Of a stretch of 64,000 bases of DNA, positions 27,723-35,087 are shown piece after piece. The stretch is from Dasania sp. GY-MA-18 (GTDB taxonomy: Bacteria; Pseudomonadota; Gammaproteobacteria; Pseudomonadales; Dasaniaceae). Below the pieces are notes generated by a model. It ran no database searches. It saw nothing but the letters and a program-made list of their open reading frames with translations, and was not told the origin of the DNA. Location of the stretch: the NCBI RefSeq assembly GCF_024734385.1, contig NZ_JANHAP010000006.1:1-64000 (forward strand), given 5' to 3'. The position numbers were made by a program, and so were the translations under genes. Each line of letters starts with the position of its first letter. Within the stretch, counting starts at the first letter, position 1.

Positions 27723-27943
27723 GTTTTTTGGGAATGAAAGAGGTAAGAGGCAAGATATAAGAAGAAAATCGCGCCGTTTTTCTCCGTTGCTCGGCGGCTC
27801 CCAAGGGGTATTTGGGGGGCTTCGTAGTTGGTGTGGTTGGCTTTTGCTATAACGCTGTCACACCGGACTTGATCCGGTGTCTATGGTTTTGGGGTCTTTA
27901 TTTTTATAGGGCTTGGACTTCCCATTTAGACACAAATTCAAAT
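27723..27943. repeat. Dispersed repeat copy (head of the 180-bp unit) plus palindrome
   Basis: From about 27777 the text tctccgttgctcggcggctc, followed by ccaagggg and cttcgtagttggtg, matches the repeat unit at 19841 and 20021. It is followed at 27863-27885 by caccggacttgatccggtg, the palindromic motif seen across the window. No gene is supported here. Confidence 0.65.
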
Positions 27944-28268
27944 TCTGTCTTTGGCGGTGTCGCCTTTACATCGATGGGGGAATTACCAGAGCTGGGATCG
28001 CTTAATAATAAGCAAATCTCAGCACTCTGTGTTTAGCACCTTGCAATCGCGATAGCGGCCAAATGAGCGGCAAACGTCGCATTAGAGGCGGCAGAGCACC
28101 TAACCGAACCATGTTGTACATGGCGATGCTCTGTGGCATTCAGCATAACCCAGTCATGAAATAATTTTATAATCGATTGGTCGCTAAGGTAAGCATAAGA
28201 AAGTCGCCATCACCGCGTGTATGCGTAAGATGATGAGGATTATAAGCGCCAGGGTTCGAAACGATTAG
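27944..28268 (+). pseudogene. IS110/IS1111-family transposase remnant (C-terminal part, frameshifted)
   Basis: Three overlapping frames together spell the C-terminal domain of an IS110-family transposase. The first gives SMGELPELGSLNNKQISAL and stops at 28036. The next gives LAPCNRDSGQMSGKRRIRGG then RAPNRTMLYMAMLCGIQHNP, with a stop at 28164. After another frameshift near 28188, GKHKKVAITACMRKMMRII follows. The PELG, NRDSG, GGRA and HNP landmarks are in the family order. The N-terminal DEDD catalytic half is absent. It abuts the left end of the second cassette block, whose leftmost attC is reduced to a half-site; IS1111-group elements are known to insert into attC sites. Confidence 0.8.
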
Positions 28269-28319
28269 GAGTGTCAAATGAATTAAGTGCGGTAAGGTTT
28301 GGGCTTGTTTTTAATCACA

Positions 28320-28333
28320 GCCGCTTGTTAGGC
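28320..28333 (-). other. Half attC site (R''-L'' only)
   Basis: On the minus strand GCCTAACAAGCGGC has a perfect R'' box (GCCTAAC) and an L'' start, directly downstream of the gene at 28339-28668. No matching L'-R' end (GGCGTTA type) is found within the next 150 bp. That stretch is instead ~50 bp of unknown sequence and then the IS110 remnant, so the site seems to have been cut by the insertion. Confidence 0.6.
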
Positions 28334-28338
28334 ATGTT

Positions 28339-28668
28339 TTATTCGTCATGTACGGCTATTACGTGGCACGGTTGAAAGTAGACAGTTTGACCGCAATGCA
28401 CACAATTACTGCCAGAGGGGTCGTTGTCTAGAACCCCCTCATATAGAGACTCATGTTTATTGGTGACTTCAACCCACATTCTTTCTACTGATACGTCATC
28501 AGACCCTTTCTTTTCTTCCATTCGGAAAATTAGTTTAACCAAATCACCTGCAGACAAAGACTCCCTAACTTCTGAATCCGGTATCCAAAATGAATCTGGG
28601 TATTCTCGGTGAATTTCTTCACCGTTATCAAGTTCGTAGTGATCTTTTTCATAGGTTGGTAATTGCAT
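28339..28668 (-). CDS. Integron-cassette protein, possibly DUF2314-like, with CxxC motif
   Basis: 109 residues with no signal peptide. The middle part VERMWVEVTNKHESLYEGVLDNDP resembles the core of DUF2314-type proteins; this is a memory-based resemblance, not proven. The C-terminus carries CVHCGQTVYFQPCHV, a CxxC plus a further Cys, which might bind metal. The ATG at 28668 is placed right after the neighbouring attC site. Its own attC (28320-28333) is truncated. The function is unknown. Confidence 0.65.
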   Translation of the reverse strand: MQLPTYEKDHYELDNGEEIHREYPDSFWIPDSEVRESLSAGDLVKLIFRMEEKKGSDDVSVERMWVEVTNKHESLYEGVLDNDPSGSNCVHCGQTVYFQPCHVIAVHDE

Positions 28669-28683
28669 CGGAGTCCTTATGAC

Positions 28684-28755
28684 ACATAACGCCGCGCTCT
28701 GCGGAAATTTAGGAGCGATAGCGAGTAAATTCTCCGTAGCCGCGCCTTGTTATGC
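28684..28755 (-). other. attC recombination site (cassette of the SIR2 system)
   Basis: About 72 bp. The minus strand begins TGCATAACAAGGCGCGG and ends GCGCGGCGTTATGTG, with complementary arms between (GGAGAATTTACTCGC / GCTCCTAAATTTCCGC). It lies just downstream of the 28811-31642 gene and closes the large cassette. Confidence 0.85.
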
Positions 28756-28810
28756 AGCATCTTGATTTTTTCAATGTCATTTTCTGGCCAATAGGAGTGA
28801 CTCTGTGTAT

Positions 28811-31642
28811 TTACTCTAATGGCAAATATTCTTGCCTAATTTCTCTTAACCAGAGTGAAGGTCTATCATTGCCATTCTTAAGATATTCGCTTTCTGCCTT
28901 TCTAGCTTTTCGCAGGCCTTCAGGGCCCTTTTTAAGTAAATTAGTAAATATACTTCTAATAGCTTCTTCTGGGTAATCTGGTGTAGAGCCTTCTAACATC
29001 TTCATCCAGATTTCATGGGCTTCAAATGGTTGCGTCTCGCTAATTTCGGAAATACTTTCTAATAGTGTATACGAATTATGCGACTCATCAGAATATGGTG
29101 CTATTGAAAGGAGTAGTAGTCGTATATCTTCGTCGATCTGATCGACAAATACTGCCCAGTGGCATAGCTGTGAGGCCATTCTTCGTCCTTGCCTTTTCGA
29201 TAAATCGATATTGTGTAGAATTTTCGGCCACAACTCATAAATTTTATTTTTTAATTTATCATCGCCTTTCTTTCTGAGAGTCCACATAAACCATATTAAA
29301 TGGCTTATCTCTTTATGGTCATTCCGGCTTATTAATATATTGATGAGGCTATAGTCTTCCTCGAAAGACTCAAAATCATTTAAATAGGCAACAGCAATAT
29401 TTTGAATCGCTTTTTCTTCTACTTTGCCTCTAATATTCTCATCATCGAGTGCTTTTAATAGGTCACCATGCTCTTTCAGATATTTATAAATTTCCTGATA
29501 TATCGTTCCTACATAAGCATAACCCTGCATGGCACATAACCATTTCAAATAATTTTTTTGATCAAATATTCTGTTGAGTTTTTCAATCACCCATGGTTTT
29601 GACATATATAGGAAATTAGGCAAATAGTTCGTTACCAGCGTGGCAAATTCGTATTCAGGGTTTTCTGAATCCGCACGATCCAGCTCAGAGTCGTAATAAC
29701 GCTGAAAGTGTGACCAAACCTCGGAGTGATCTTTATTGTTCTTTTTATCTGCAATCCTGCATGAACGTAACGTCAAATTAATTAGGGCATCTAAGCAATG
29801 CCCACGGGGACTATTAATAGAAATAGAGACAGCGTCACTATCATCTTTATATTCGTTTCCCTCCTCTCGATTTAAGAGGTATGCAAGTATCTTTTCTGCG
29901 TCTGGTAAATATTTCTCATTGAATGCATGCTCATCTGATTTTGTACCTGCTTCTATAAGTCGCCCGATACTGCTTACTATCCAATATCGGTTAGCGATAA
30001 ATGGTTCTCTCTGTTTTGCATTCTCGGGGTTCCAAAACCGGTCTTGTGCGATAACGCCCGAACAGAATTCGAGCAATATTTTCCATATTTCATCCCATGG
30101 AAATTTGCCTTTCTCTGCCCACAAGTCCCTATAAGCCTCGATGATTTCGTAAATATATGCCAAGTCAAGGCTAATGAATTTGCTTAAATTTAGATAATAT
30201 TTAAGTGGCTCAGTCTTAACTAATTGTTTAAAGACCTTTACTAGCCCTTCTAAACCCGGGTCATCAAACCCACCTGGATCTTTGTAATTCTTTAATTCCT
30301 GAACAAGTTCATCAATTGATAGTGCCTGCAATTCTTCTATGGTTTTAGGTGATTTTCGCCCCCCCCATCCTACTGATATATAACTCGAAAAATCAGGATG
30401 ATCTGGCTCTGTTTTTGCTATTTCTGTACTTTCAACATAGAGATGCGCTTCCCTATCGCCATGTTCTTTTATAGCTGAAAGCCAAATGGCTTTATTGTAG
30501 GCTGATGCACCCGCATGATATTCACCCTTATCATCATGCTTGGTTATGCCGGATATTAATTCCAGTGCTTTCTCTTTTTGTGTGCCTGAGAAATTCGGGT
30601 AGCTCTTGTTTAAAAAATGCCACATCTCATGTCGATAGTTACTATCCAAATATTTCTCATCCAGTAGTTGGTCAACTACATCTGAAAATAACGGATAATT
30701 TCTTCCGATTACGTGTATCGCTAACCTTTGAATAGTCTGATATTCAGACACAAGCATGCTTTTAACATATTCTGACGCCTCATCAGGATTGATATGAATG
30801 TAACCATCTATCGAATCACGATACGCCTTGATTAAAACATTTTTTGCATCGTCTCGGTGCTTATTTTGCTCATGCTCTTCGATAGCGGGTTGCCAGAGAG
30901 ATGACCATAAATCATTTTTAAGTTGATCTAGTATATTTATTAAAAAGGTATCAAATATTTGTATAGCTTTTAAACCTAGTTTTTCACCGGCTAGCTTAGC
31001 TGTTCGTTCAGTAATTTTTTGAGCGTGATAATGGTCGAATCTGAGTGAGGCTTCCTGCTCGCCTTTCTCACCGTATTCTCGTTCGATAAATATAACTTTA
31101 TAGAGAAGTTCGATAATTCTATTGGCCAGCTGTAAAGCATGGGCGTCATTTACTTGCAGCAGCCTTGGCAACCACTTCTCACCAATAACCTGAGCAACAA
31201 GTCCACGTTCATATTTATCGTCTAGCCAGTAATCGATAATATCTATATTTTCAATAGAAATTGAATTATATGGTATTTGCGAAATTATTTCGGCAAATTG
31301 CCACCAAGTGCGGTAATTGCTAATCTCATTTTTCTTGGCGTAGGTTGTAACATTTACTAGAACCTGAAGAAATTTTTCTGCATATTTTAGATTTTTTTCA
31401 TCAGCAAGTTCTGGGGCTGTTTTCACAAGATAATCAACAACGGGCCAAAACGGTATATTTACATATCCCTCTTCTTTAGCAGGCACAGGTTTTGGGTTTG
31501 CGTCTGGGCTAAAATAGCCCTGCTCTGCGATAGGGTCGAACCATTTCAAGCCCTTTACTTTACGGAAAAATAGAGGGCGTAACTCTTCCTTCTCATCAAT
31601 ACGTTGCATTAAATCCAGTTCTTTTGCTGATAACTCACTCAC
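28811..31642 (-). CDS. Large all-helical protein partnered with SIR2; candidate defence sensor
   Basis: About 943 residues from a GTG at 31642, chosen because GAGG lies 9 bases upstream and the GTG overlaps the SIR2 stop by 8 bases; in-frame ATGs further upstream (31657, 31675) are possible. I see no Walker A, nuclease or protease motif and no membrane segment. The N-terminus has ELRPLFFRKVKGLKWFDPI, a pattern I associate with sensor regions of large bacterial defence proteins. The rest looks like a long helical-repeat array, which suggests target recognition or scaffolding. It shares one cassette and surely one transcript with the SIR2 gene. Its codon and base use (A/T-rich) differs from the core genes nearby. 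Confidence 0.8.
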   Translation of the reverse strand: MSELSAKELDLMQRIDEKEELRPLFFRKVKGLKWFDPIAEQGYFSPDANPKPVPAKEEGYVNIPFWPVVDYLVKTAPELADEKNLKYAEKFLQVLVNVTTYAKKNEISNYRTWWQFAEIISQIPYNSISIENIDIIDYWLDDKYERGLVAQVIGEKWLPRLLQVNDAHALQLANRIIELLYKVIFIEREYGEKGEQEASLRFDHYHAQKITERTAKLAGEKLGLKAIQIFDTFLINILDQLKNDLWSSLWQPAIEEHEQNKHRDDAKNVLIKAYRDSIDGYIHINPDEASEYVKSMLVSEYQTIQRLAIHVIGRNYPLFSDVVDQLLDEKYLDSNYRHEMWHFLNKSYPNFSGTQKEKALELISGITKHDDKGEYHAGASAYNKAIWLSAIKEHGDREAHLYVESTEIAKTEPDHPDFSSYISVGWGGRKSPKTIEELQALSIDELVQELKNYKDPGGFDDPGLEGLVKVFKQLVKTEPLKYYLNLSKFISLDLAYIYEIIEAYRDLWAEKGKFPWDEIWKILLEFCSGVIAQDRFWNPENAKQREPFIANRYWIVSSIGRLIEAGTKSDEHAFNEKYLPDAEKILAYLLNREEGNEYKDDSDAVSISINSPRGHCLDALINLTLRSCRIADKKNNKDHSEVWSHFQRYYDSELDRADSENPEYEFATLVTNYLPNFLYMSKPWVIEKLNRIFDQKNYLKWLCAMQGYAYVGTIYQEIYKYLKEHGDLLKALDDENIRGKVEEKAIQNIAVAYLNDFESFEEDYSLINILISRNDHKEISHLIWFMWTLRKKGDDKLKNKIYELWPKILHNIDLSKRQGRRMASQLCHWAVFVDQIDEDIRLLLLSIAPYSDESHNSYTLLESISEISETQPFEAHEIWMKMLEGSTPDYPEEAIRSIFTNLLKKGPEGLRKARKAESEYLKNGNDRPSLWLREIRQEYLPLE

Positions 31643-32564
31643 TATCAAGAACCTCATCCATAAAGTCATTATCAACAGCTAGTGGTGGCTTACTTACTAC
31701 AATTTGGTTTTCCCAGGTTTTTATTATCGCCTCTAGACGTTTGTAATTCTCATGATCGCGGACAAAGCCTAACAGGTGTACACCAAATGATTTCTCATAA
31801 TAAGTATGAAGATTTTCATAAAGTGGTTTTTGACTCAGAAAAAACCCCTGTAATGCAAAGCGCCTTCTATCATGGGTCGGCTTTACTGATCCCCTTCTTA
31901 ATATATGTTCTAATACTTCCGCCTCTTCCAGGCCGTAACCAAGAAATAAGATGGTCTTTTTCTCAAATAATTCTCCGAGAAATTCTTGGACATTTTCATG
32001 ATCGTAATGCTCGAGATAGTCCTTCGTCGTAACAATCATTCTTTCTGGTTTACTAATTGCGCCATGTAAATGAACTACTGTTCCGGGTTCATTTAACAAT
32101 TTCGCGAAAAATTTCTCTCTGTCATATACTCGGTTTACTGATGCTGCGGTTGTAGATCCATCTTTCGTGTCTAGGAATCGTGGAGCCAATAACTCGTCGT
32201 AGTTTGTTGTTACGCAAGGACAGCCTATGTCGTTAATGGCTTTATAAATACTATCGCCTTCAATTTCACCAGCAAGATGCTTAGTAAGGTCTAATATAAA
32301 TCTGTTATCTTCAGCAATTGAGTATGCAATTGACAATTGCTTCTTGGGATCCAAGCTATTTAGCTGCTCAATTTCTGAATAATTCAAATACCCATACTGT
32401 CGTAAGTCTTCAAGAGCTTTTACAGCTAACCCAGACCAAGATGGTAAACCAAGAAGCATAGATGCACCTGCACCTACAAAAAAAACGAGATCACCGTTCA
32501 AGCCTGCTTGGACTATTTCGTCAGGAGGATCAAAGATTTCTCGTAAGTCAGGAGCTTTTCCCAT
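31635..32564 (-). CDS. SIR2-domain protein, probable NAD+-consuming effector
   Basis: 309 residues. SIR2 fold landmarks are clear: VFFVGAGAS (GAGAS at 31-35, NAD binding), TTNYDELL (119-126), VVHLHGAIS with the expected catalytic His (167) and LFLGYGLEE (206-214). It lacks the zinc cysteines of deacetylase sirtuins, so it fits the SIR2_2-type proteins that act as NADases in anti-phage systems (Thoeris ThsA, DSR, SIR2-HerA, SPARSA). The ATG is at 32564 with a weak ribosome site. It overlaps the 943-residue partner gene and is bounded by attC sites. NADase activity is inferred from the family. Confidence 0.9.
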   Translation of the reverse strand: MGKAPDLREIFDPPDEIVQAGLNGDLVFFVGAGASMLLGLPSWSGLAVKALEDLRQYGYLNYSEIEQLNSLDPKKQLSIAYSIAEDNRFILDLTKHLAGEIEGDSIYKAINDIGCPCVTTNYDELLAPRFLDTKDGSTTAASVNRVYDREKFFAKLLNEPGTVVHLHGAISKPERMIVTTKDYLEHYDHENVQEFLGELFEKKTILFLGYGLEEAEVLEHILRRGSVKPTHDRRRFALQGFFLSQKPLYENLHTYYEKSFGVHLLGFVRDHENYKRLEAIIKTWENQIVVSKPPLAVDNDFMDEVLDSE

Positions 32565-32650
32565 TATTTGTTACCAATTCTTTTCGTTTAAACTGCGAAT
32601 TAAGCTTGAGTGTCCTCTTTTAGCCGATTGCCGCCATACTGACCTTGCAG

Positions 32651-32736
32651 CATAACGCCGCCAACACGGGCAGCCAACTTGTTTGCCGTCCTGCCCGCGT
32701 TTTTTAGCGGGCATTAGTGCTTGGCCTTGTATATGC
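32651..32736 (-). other. attC recombination site (cassette of gene 32704-33147)
   Basis: The minus strand ends CCGTGTTGGCGGCGTTATG, nearly the same as the attC at 1134-1216, and begins TATACAAGGCCAAGC. The R'' box is therefore degenerate (TATAC instead of TTAAC), while the L'' and stem are kept. Inner arms tgcccgcgttttttagcgggca also form a hairpin. Confidence 0.75.
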
Positions 32737-33147
32737 TTCTAGGGCTTCAATAAGCTCTAGATGCTCTTTTGTATAGGTTTTGTCGATATATTTATGGTGC
32801 TTTTGAAGTGAATCGGCGCTATACATGTTTTTATAATTCATGGTTAATAATGCTACATAGGTATAAATATCAAAGAGTTTTTTTGGCTCATAATACACAA
32901 GACAGATTTCAATGGCTTCATGATTTGATGATATCAATTCTTTATGTTTTGAATAGATAGCATCGAAGTCTTTGTGGTTTTTAGTATAGTTAACGTAATA
33001 GTTCTTATCATTTATTAAGGCACTAAGGTTGCTAATCGCAAGACTGCAATCTTTTGCAGTGTATTTTTCATGAACCTTGTCAGATTCACATGGAATCGCG
33101 GTTAACGGAAATATAGTAACAGCTATTGTGTACAGTAATATCTTCAT
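32704..33147 (-). CDS. Integron-cassette protein, secreted, unknown function
   Basis: 147 residues with a signal peptide (MKILLYTIAVTIFPLTA) and a likely cleavage near the following IPCES. The mature part is helical and rich in Lys, Tyr and His, with three Cys after cleavage. No family was recognised. The last codons and the stop lie in the attC stem (RPSTNAR). It is the cassette immediately upstream, in cassette order, of the SIR2 cassette. Confidence 0.6.
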   Translation of the reverse strand: MKILLYTIAVTIFPLTAIPCESDKVHEKYTAKDCSLAISNLSALINDKNYYVNYTKNHKDFDAIYSKHKELISSNHEAIEICLVYYEPKKLFDIYTYVALLTMNYKNMYSADSLQKHHKYIDKTYTKEHLELIEALEAYTRPSTNAR

Positions 33148-33157
33148 TTTGTGGCTA

Positions 33158-33257
33158 CATATAACGCCGCTAGCAACGGCGGCTTTGTAGCGGCGGAGCC
33201 GCGGAAAAGACGTCCAGCCAAAGCTTGCTTTGGCGGTGTTGCCTAGCTTTGTTAGGG
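33158..33257 (-). other. attC recombination site (cassette of gene 33252-33677)
   Basis: About 100 bp. The minus strand starts CACCCTAACAAAGCTAGGC (R'' CCCTAAC) and ends TTGCTAGCGGCGTTATATG. The inner section contains gacgtccagcc, shared with the attC at 1134-1216, and several short complementary arms. Confidence 0.85.
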
Positions 33258-33677
33258 TGTTTCATTATTAATTTCACACTTACTGGAATACACACTGTAT
33301 ATGAGCAAACAAATTGATGCTAGAGAACACAATAATGCGGCCCAATCTGTGGCTGGCATTCTCATTGGCTGTAAAAATAAGAACTCGTTACCGCTTGCGC
33401 GGTAAGACATGTAGTATAATGCCGATGAAAAAAGTGTCAGTGCTAATAACGATAGATAAACACTCTTTGTGTGTAAATATAGATCTCGTTGAGATTTGAA
33501 TGCCAATAAAAACCCAATTAAGACAATAGACATAGCGCCAATGATATCAAGTGAACCAGTGCGATAAGCAAGTGGGTAAAGCGCATATATCATGAGGCTG
33601 CCCGCCACCTCTCTAGGATGAGGGCGACCATTTTCTCTGATGGTATTTTTGTATTTATCAAGATTAAAATATTTCAC
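33252..33677 (-). CDS. Integron-cassette membrane protein, unknown function
   Basis: 141 residues starting at GTG 33677, with four hydrophobic segments and a hydrophilic N-terminus (KYKNTIRENGRPHPRE). No recognised family. Its stop lies inside the attC site. It is the rightmost cassette of block 2. The GTG start is only ~16 bp from the block's right edge, so little room exists for its own promoter within the cassette. Confidence 0.6.
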   Translation of the reverse strand: MKYFNLDKYKNTIRENGRPHPREVAGSLMIYALYPLAYRTGSLDIIGAMSIVLIGFLLAFKSQRDLYLHTKSVYLSLLALTLFSSALYYMSYRASGNEFLFLQPMRMPATDWAALLCSLASICLLIYSVYSSKCEINNETP

Positions 33678-33690
33678 GGTATCTCTGTAC

Positions 33691-33705
33691 CCTAACAGTT
33701 TTATT
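33691..33705 (-). other. Right edge of cassette block 2 (lone R-type site)
   Basis: The minus strand reads AATAAAACTGTTAGG, a GTTA core with no second half-site. The flank outside the core matches the edge of block 1 (AATAAACTGTTA at 1605-1619). From here to 33885 there is no gene and no integrase. Confidence 0.45.
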
Positions 33706-33885
33706 AACTAGAATGGCCATATCTAGTCATTATGCCCACATTTGAACAGCTAGGTTCATATATACACATTAATGTCTAAATATACACAGCTTCAAACATC
33801 TATGCCTAGGCATTTTTCTGTAAATTATTCACAACACTAGTCTTTAAGCTCTAACCCCGCTTAACGATTCACAAAGCTCAATAAA

Positions 33886-34971
33886 TTATTTATCAAATAC
33901 ACCCAGTAAACGCTGCTCTAGGCGACGGTAGTGTTTTTGATGATACAAAAACCAGCCACCTATATAACCAACGGAGCAACCTAGTATTACATCGGTCATG
34001 CGCTGCAGTATTAATTGATCTATGTGCGATGATGCGCTTTCCGCTTCGGCTAAAATTATTGTCAGTGGGGTTATAAAAATAACGGCGAAACCATAGTTAC
34101 GGGTTATTAATAGTTCGATGACAAAACACAGTGCGATAATTGCCAGCGCCAAAGCCCATGGGCCAGGTGTTAGTGAGAATAGCGCCCAGGTTAGCCCCAT
34201 ACCTATGGCGGTGCCCATAATCCTATGTATATTGCGATGTCGAACAGCACGGAAACTTGCGCCCTGTAGCACAGCCGCGCAGGAGATAGGGGCCCAATAG
34301 GGGCGGTCGAATCCCAGCCACAGCGCTATTAAATAGCTGGCAGCAATAAAGGCGGCAATCGTTGCTGACTCTAACAAAATGGCGACGACTCTCTGTTCGG
34401 TGGGTTCGGCTGAGTGTATGCCGCTGGTGTTGCCGCTTAGCAATTGGATAAGGCTATACGCTAACGCCAGTACGCTTGCGCCCATACAGCCAAATAATAG
34501 CAAACCGGCTCGCTGCGGTAATAATGACAGCTCAAATGGTGCCGAGCTGGCCACACTAGCAATCACGATAAAAAAGAAGCTACCCGGCGGCGGCACTGCA
34601 AAATAGCGGCAGATAAAGGTTGCCCAGAAGGCCACAAAGCCAAGTGCTGCTACCGTCAGCCACGGGTTGAAGCTTGCAAGCAGGCACACAGTAAAGCTGG
34701 TGCAAAAGCCAAAGGTCACTAGCGCCATGGTGATCATGCGATGTGATAACGGTGTTTGCCGCAGATAGAGGCTGGCCAAGCCGCCTATGCTTGCCGCGCT
34801 ACCTATGGCGAAATGATTAAACCAAACTCCGATGATGGCGGGCAGCCCTACTGCTAAGGCGACTGTTACATGGGCACCCCAGGGGCGCTTATGATCGCTT
34901 AACACCAAGAGTGGGCGTATTTTTGCCCAGACTCCGGATTTATTGGCAGCGGGTTGTTTGGGTGACGGCAT
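33886..34971 (-). CDS. FUSC-family inner-membrane transporter
   Basis: 361 residues with two blocks of hydrophobic helices: about residues 28-190, then 205-350. This is the FUSC / aromatic-acid-exporter layout but without the long cytoplasmic domain of AaeB. Marks include GLASLYLRQTPLSHRMITMA in the first block and PYWAPISCAAVLQGASFRAV then RHRNIHRIMGTAIG in the second. It probably exports an organic or aromatic acid. It is alone on the minus strand, with the 45-bp repeats upstream of it. Confidence 0.85.
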   Translation of the reverse strand: MPSPKQPAANKSGVWAKIRPLLVLSDHKRPWGAHVTVALAVGLPAIIGVWFNHFAIGSAASIGGLASLYLRQTPLSHRMITMALVTFGFCTSFTVCLLASFNPWLTVAALGFVAFWATFICRYFAVPPPGSFFFIVIASVASSAPFELSLLPQRAGLLLFGCMGASVLALAYSLIQLLSGNTSGIHSAEPTEQRVVAILLESATIAAFIAASYLIALWLGFDRPYWAPISCAAVLQGASFRAVRHRNIHRIMGTAIGMGLTWALFSLTPGPWALALAIIALCFVIELLITRNYGFAVIFITPLTIILAEAESASSHIDQLILQRMTDVILGCSVGYIGGWFLYHQKHYRRLEQRLLGVFDK

Positions 34972-35087
34972 TAGCTAAGCCTTATAAAAGCAAATGGGCA
35001 GCTCGGCTTGATAATAGAGCTCGGTATTTGTGAGTTTAGGTGATGCAAATTATCTTGTCTGCCATTAAGCATGGTTAAGATTATGGA

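Noticed and set aside
27812-28036. A 74-residue frame as a gene
   Set aside because: Its first part is dispersed repeat, and its end (ELPELGSLNNKQISAL) is a piece of the IS110 transposase remnant; treated as part of that pseudogene.
28240-28268. tRNA-like T-loop gggttcgaaac
   Set aside because: No acceptor, D or anticodon arms fit around it, and the bases are explained by the IS110 reading frame.
30505-30735. Plus-strand frames inside the large helical gene
   Set aside because: They are short, without start signals, and antisense to a continuous 943-residue frame with consistent coding character.
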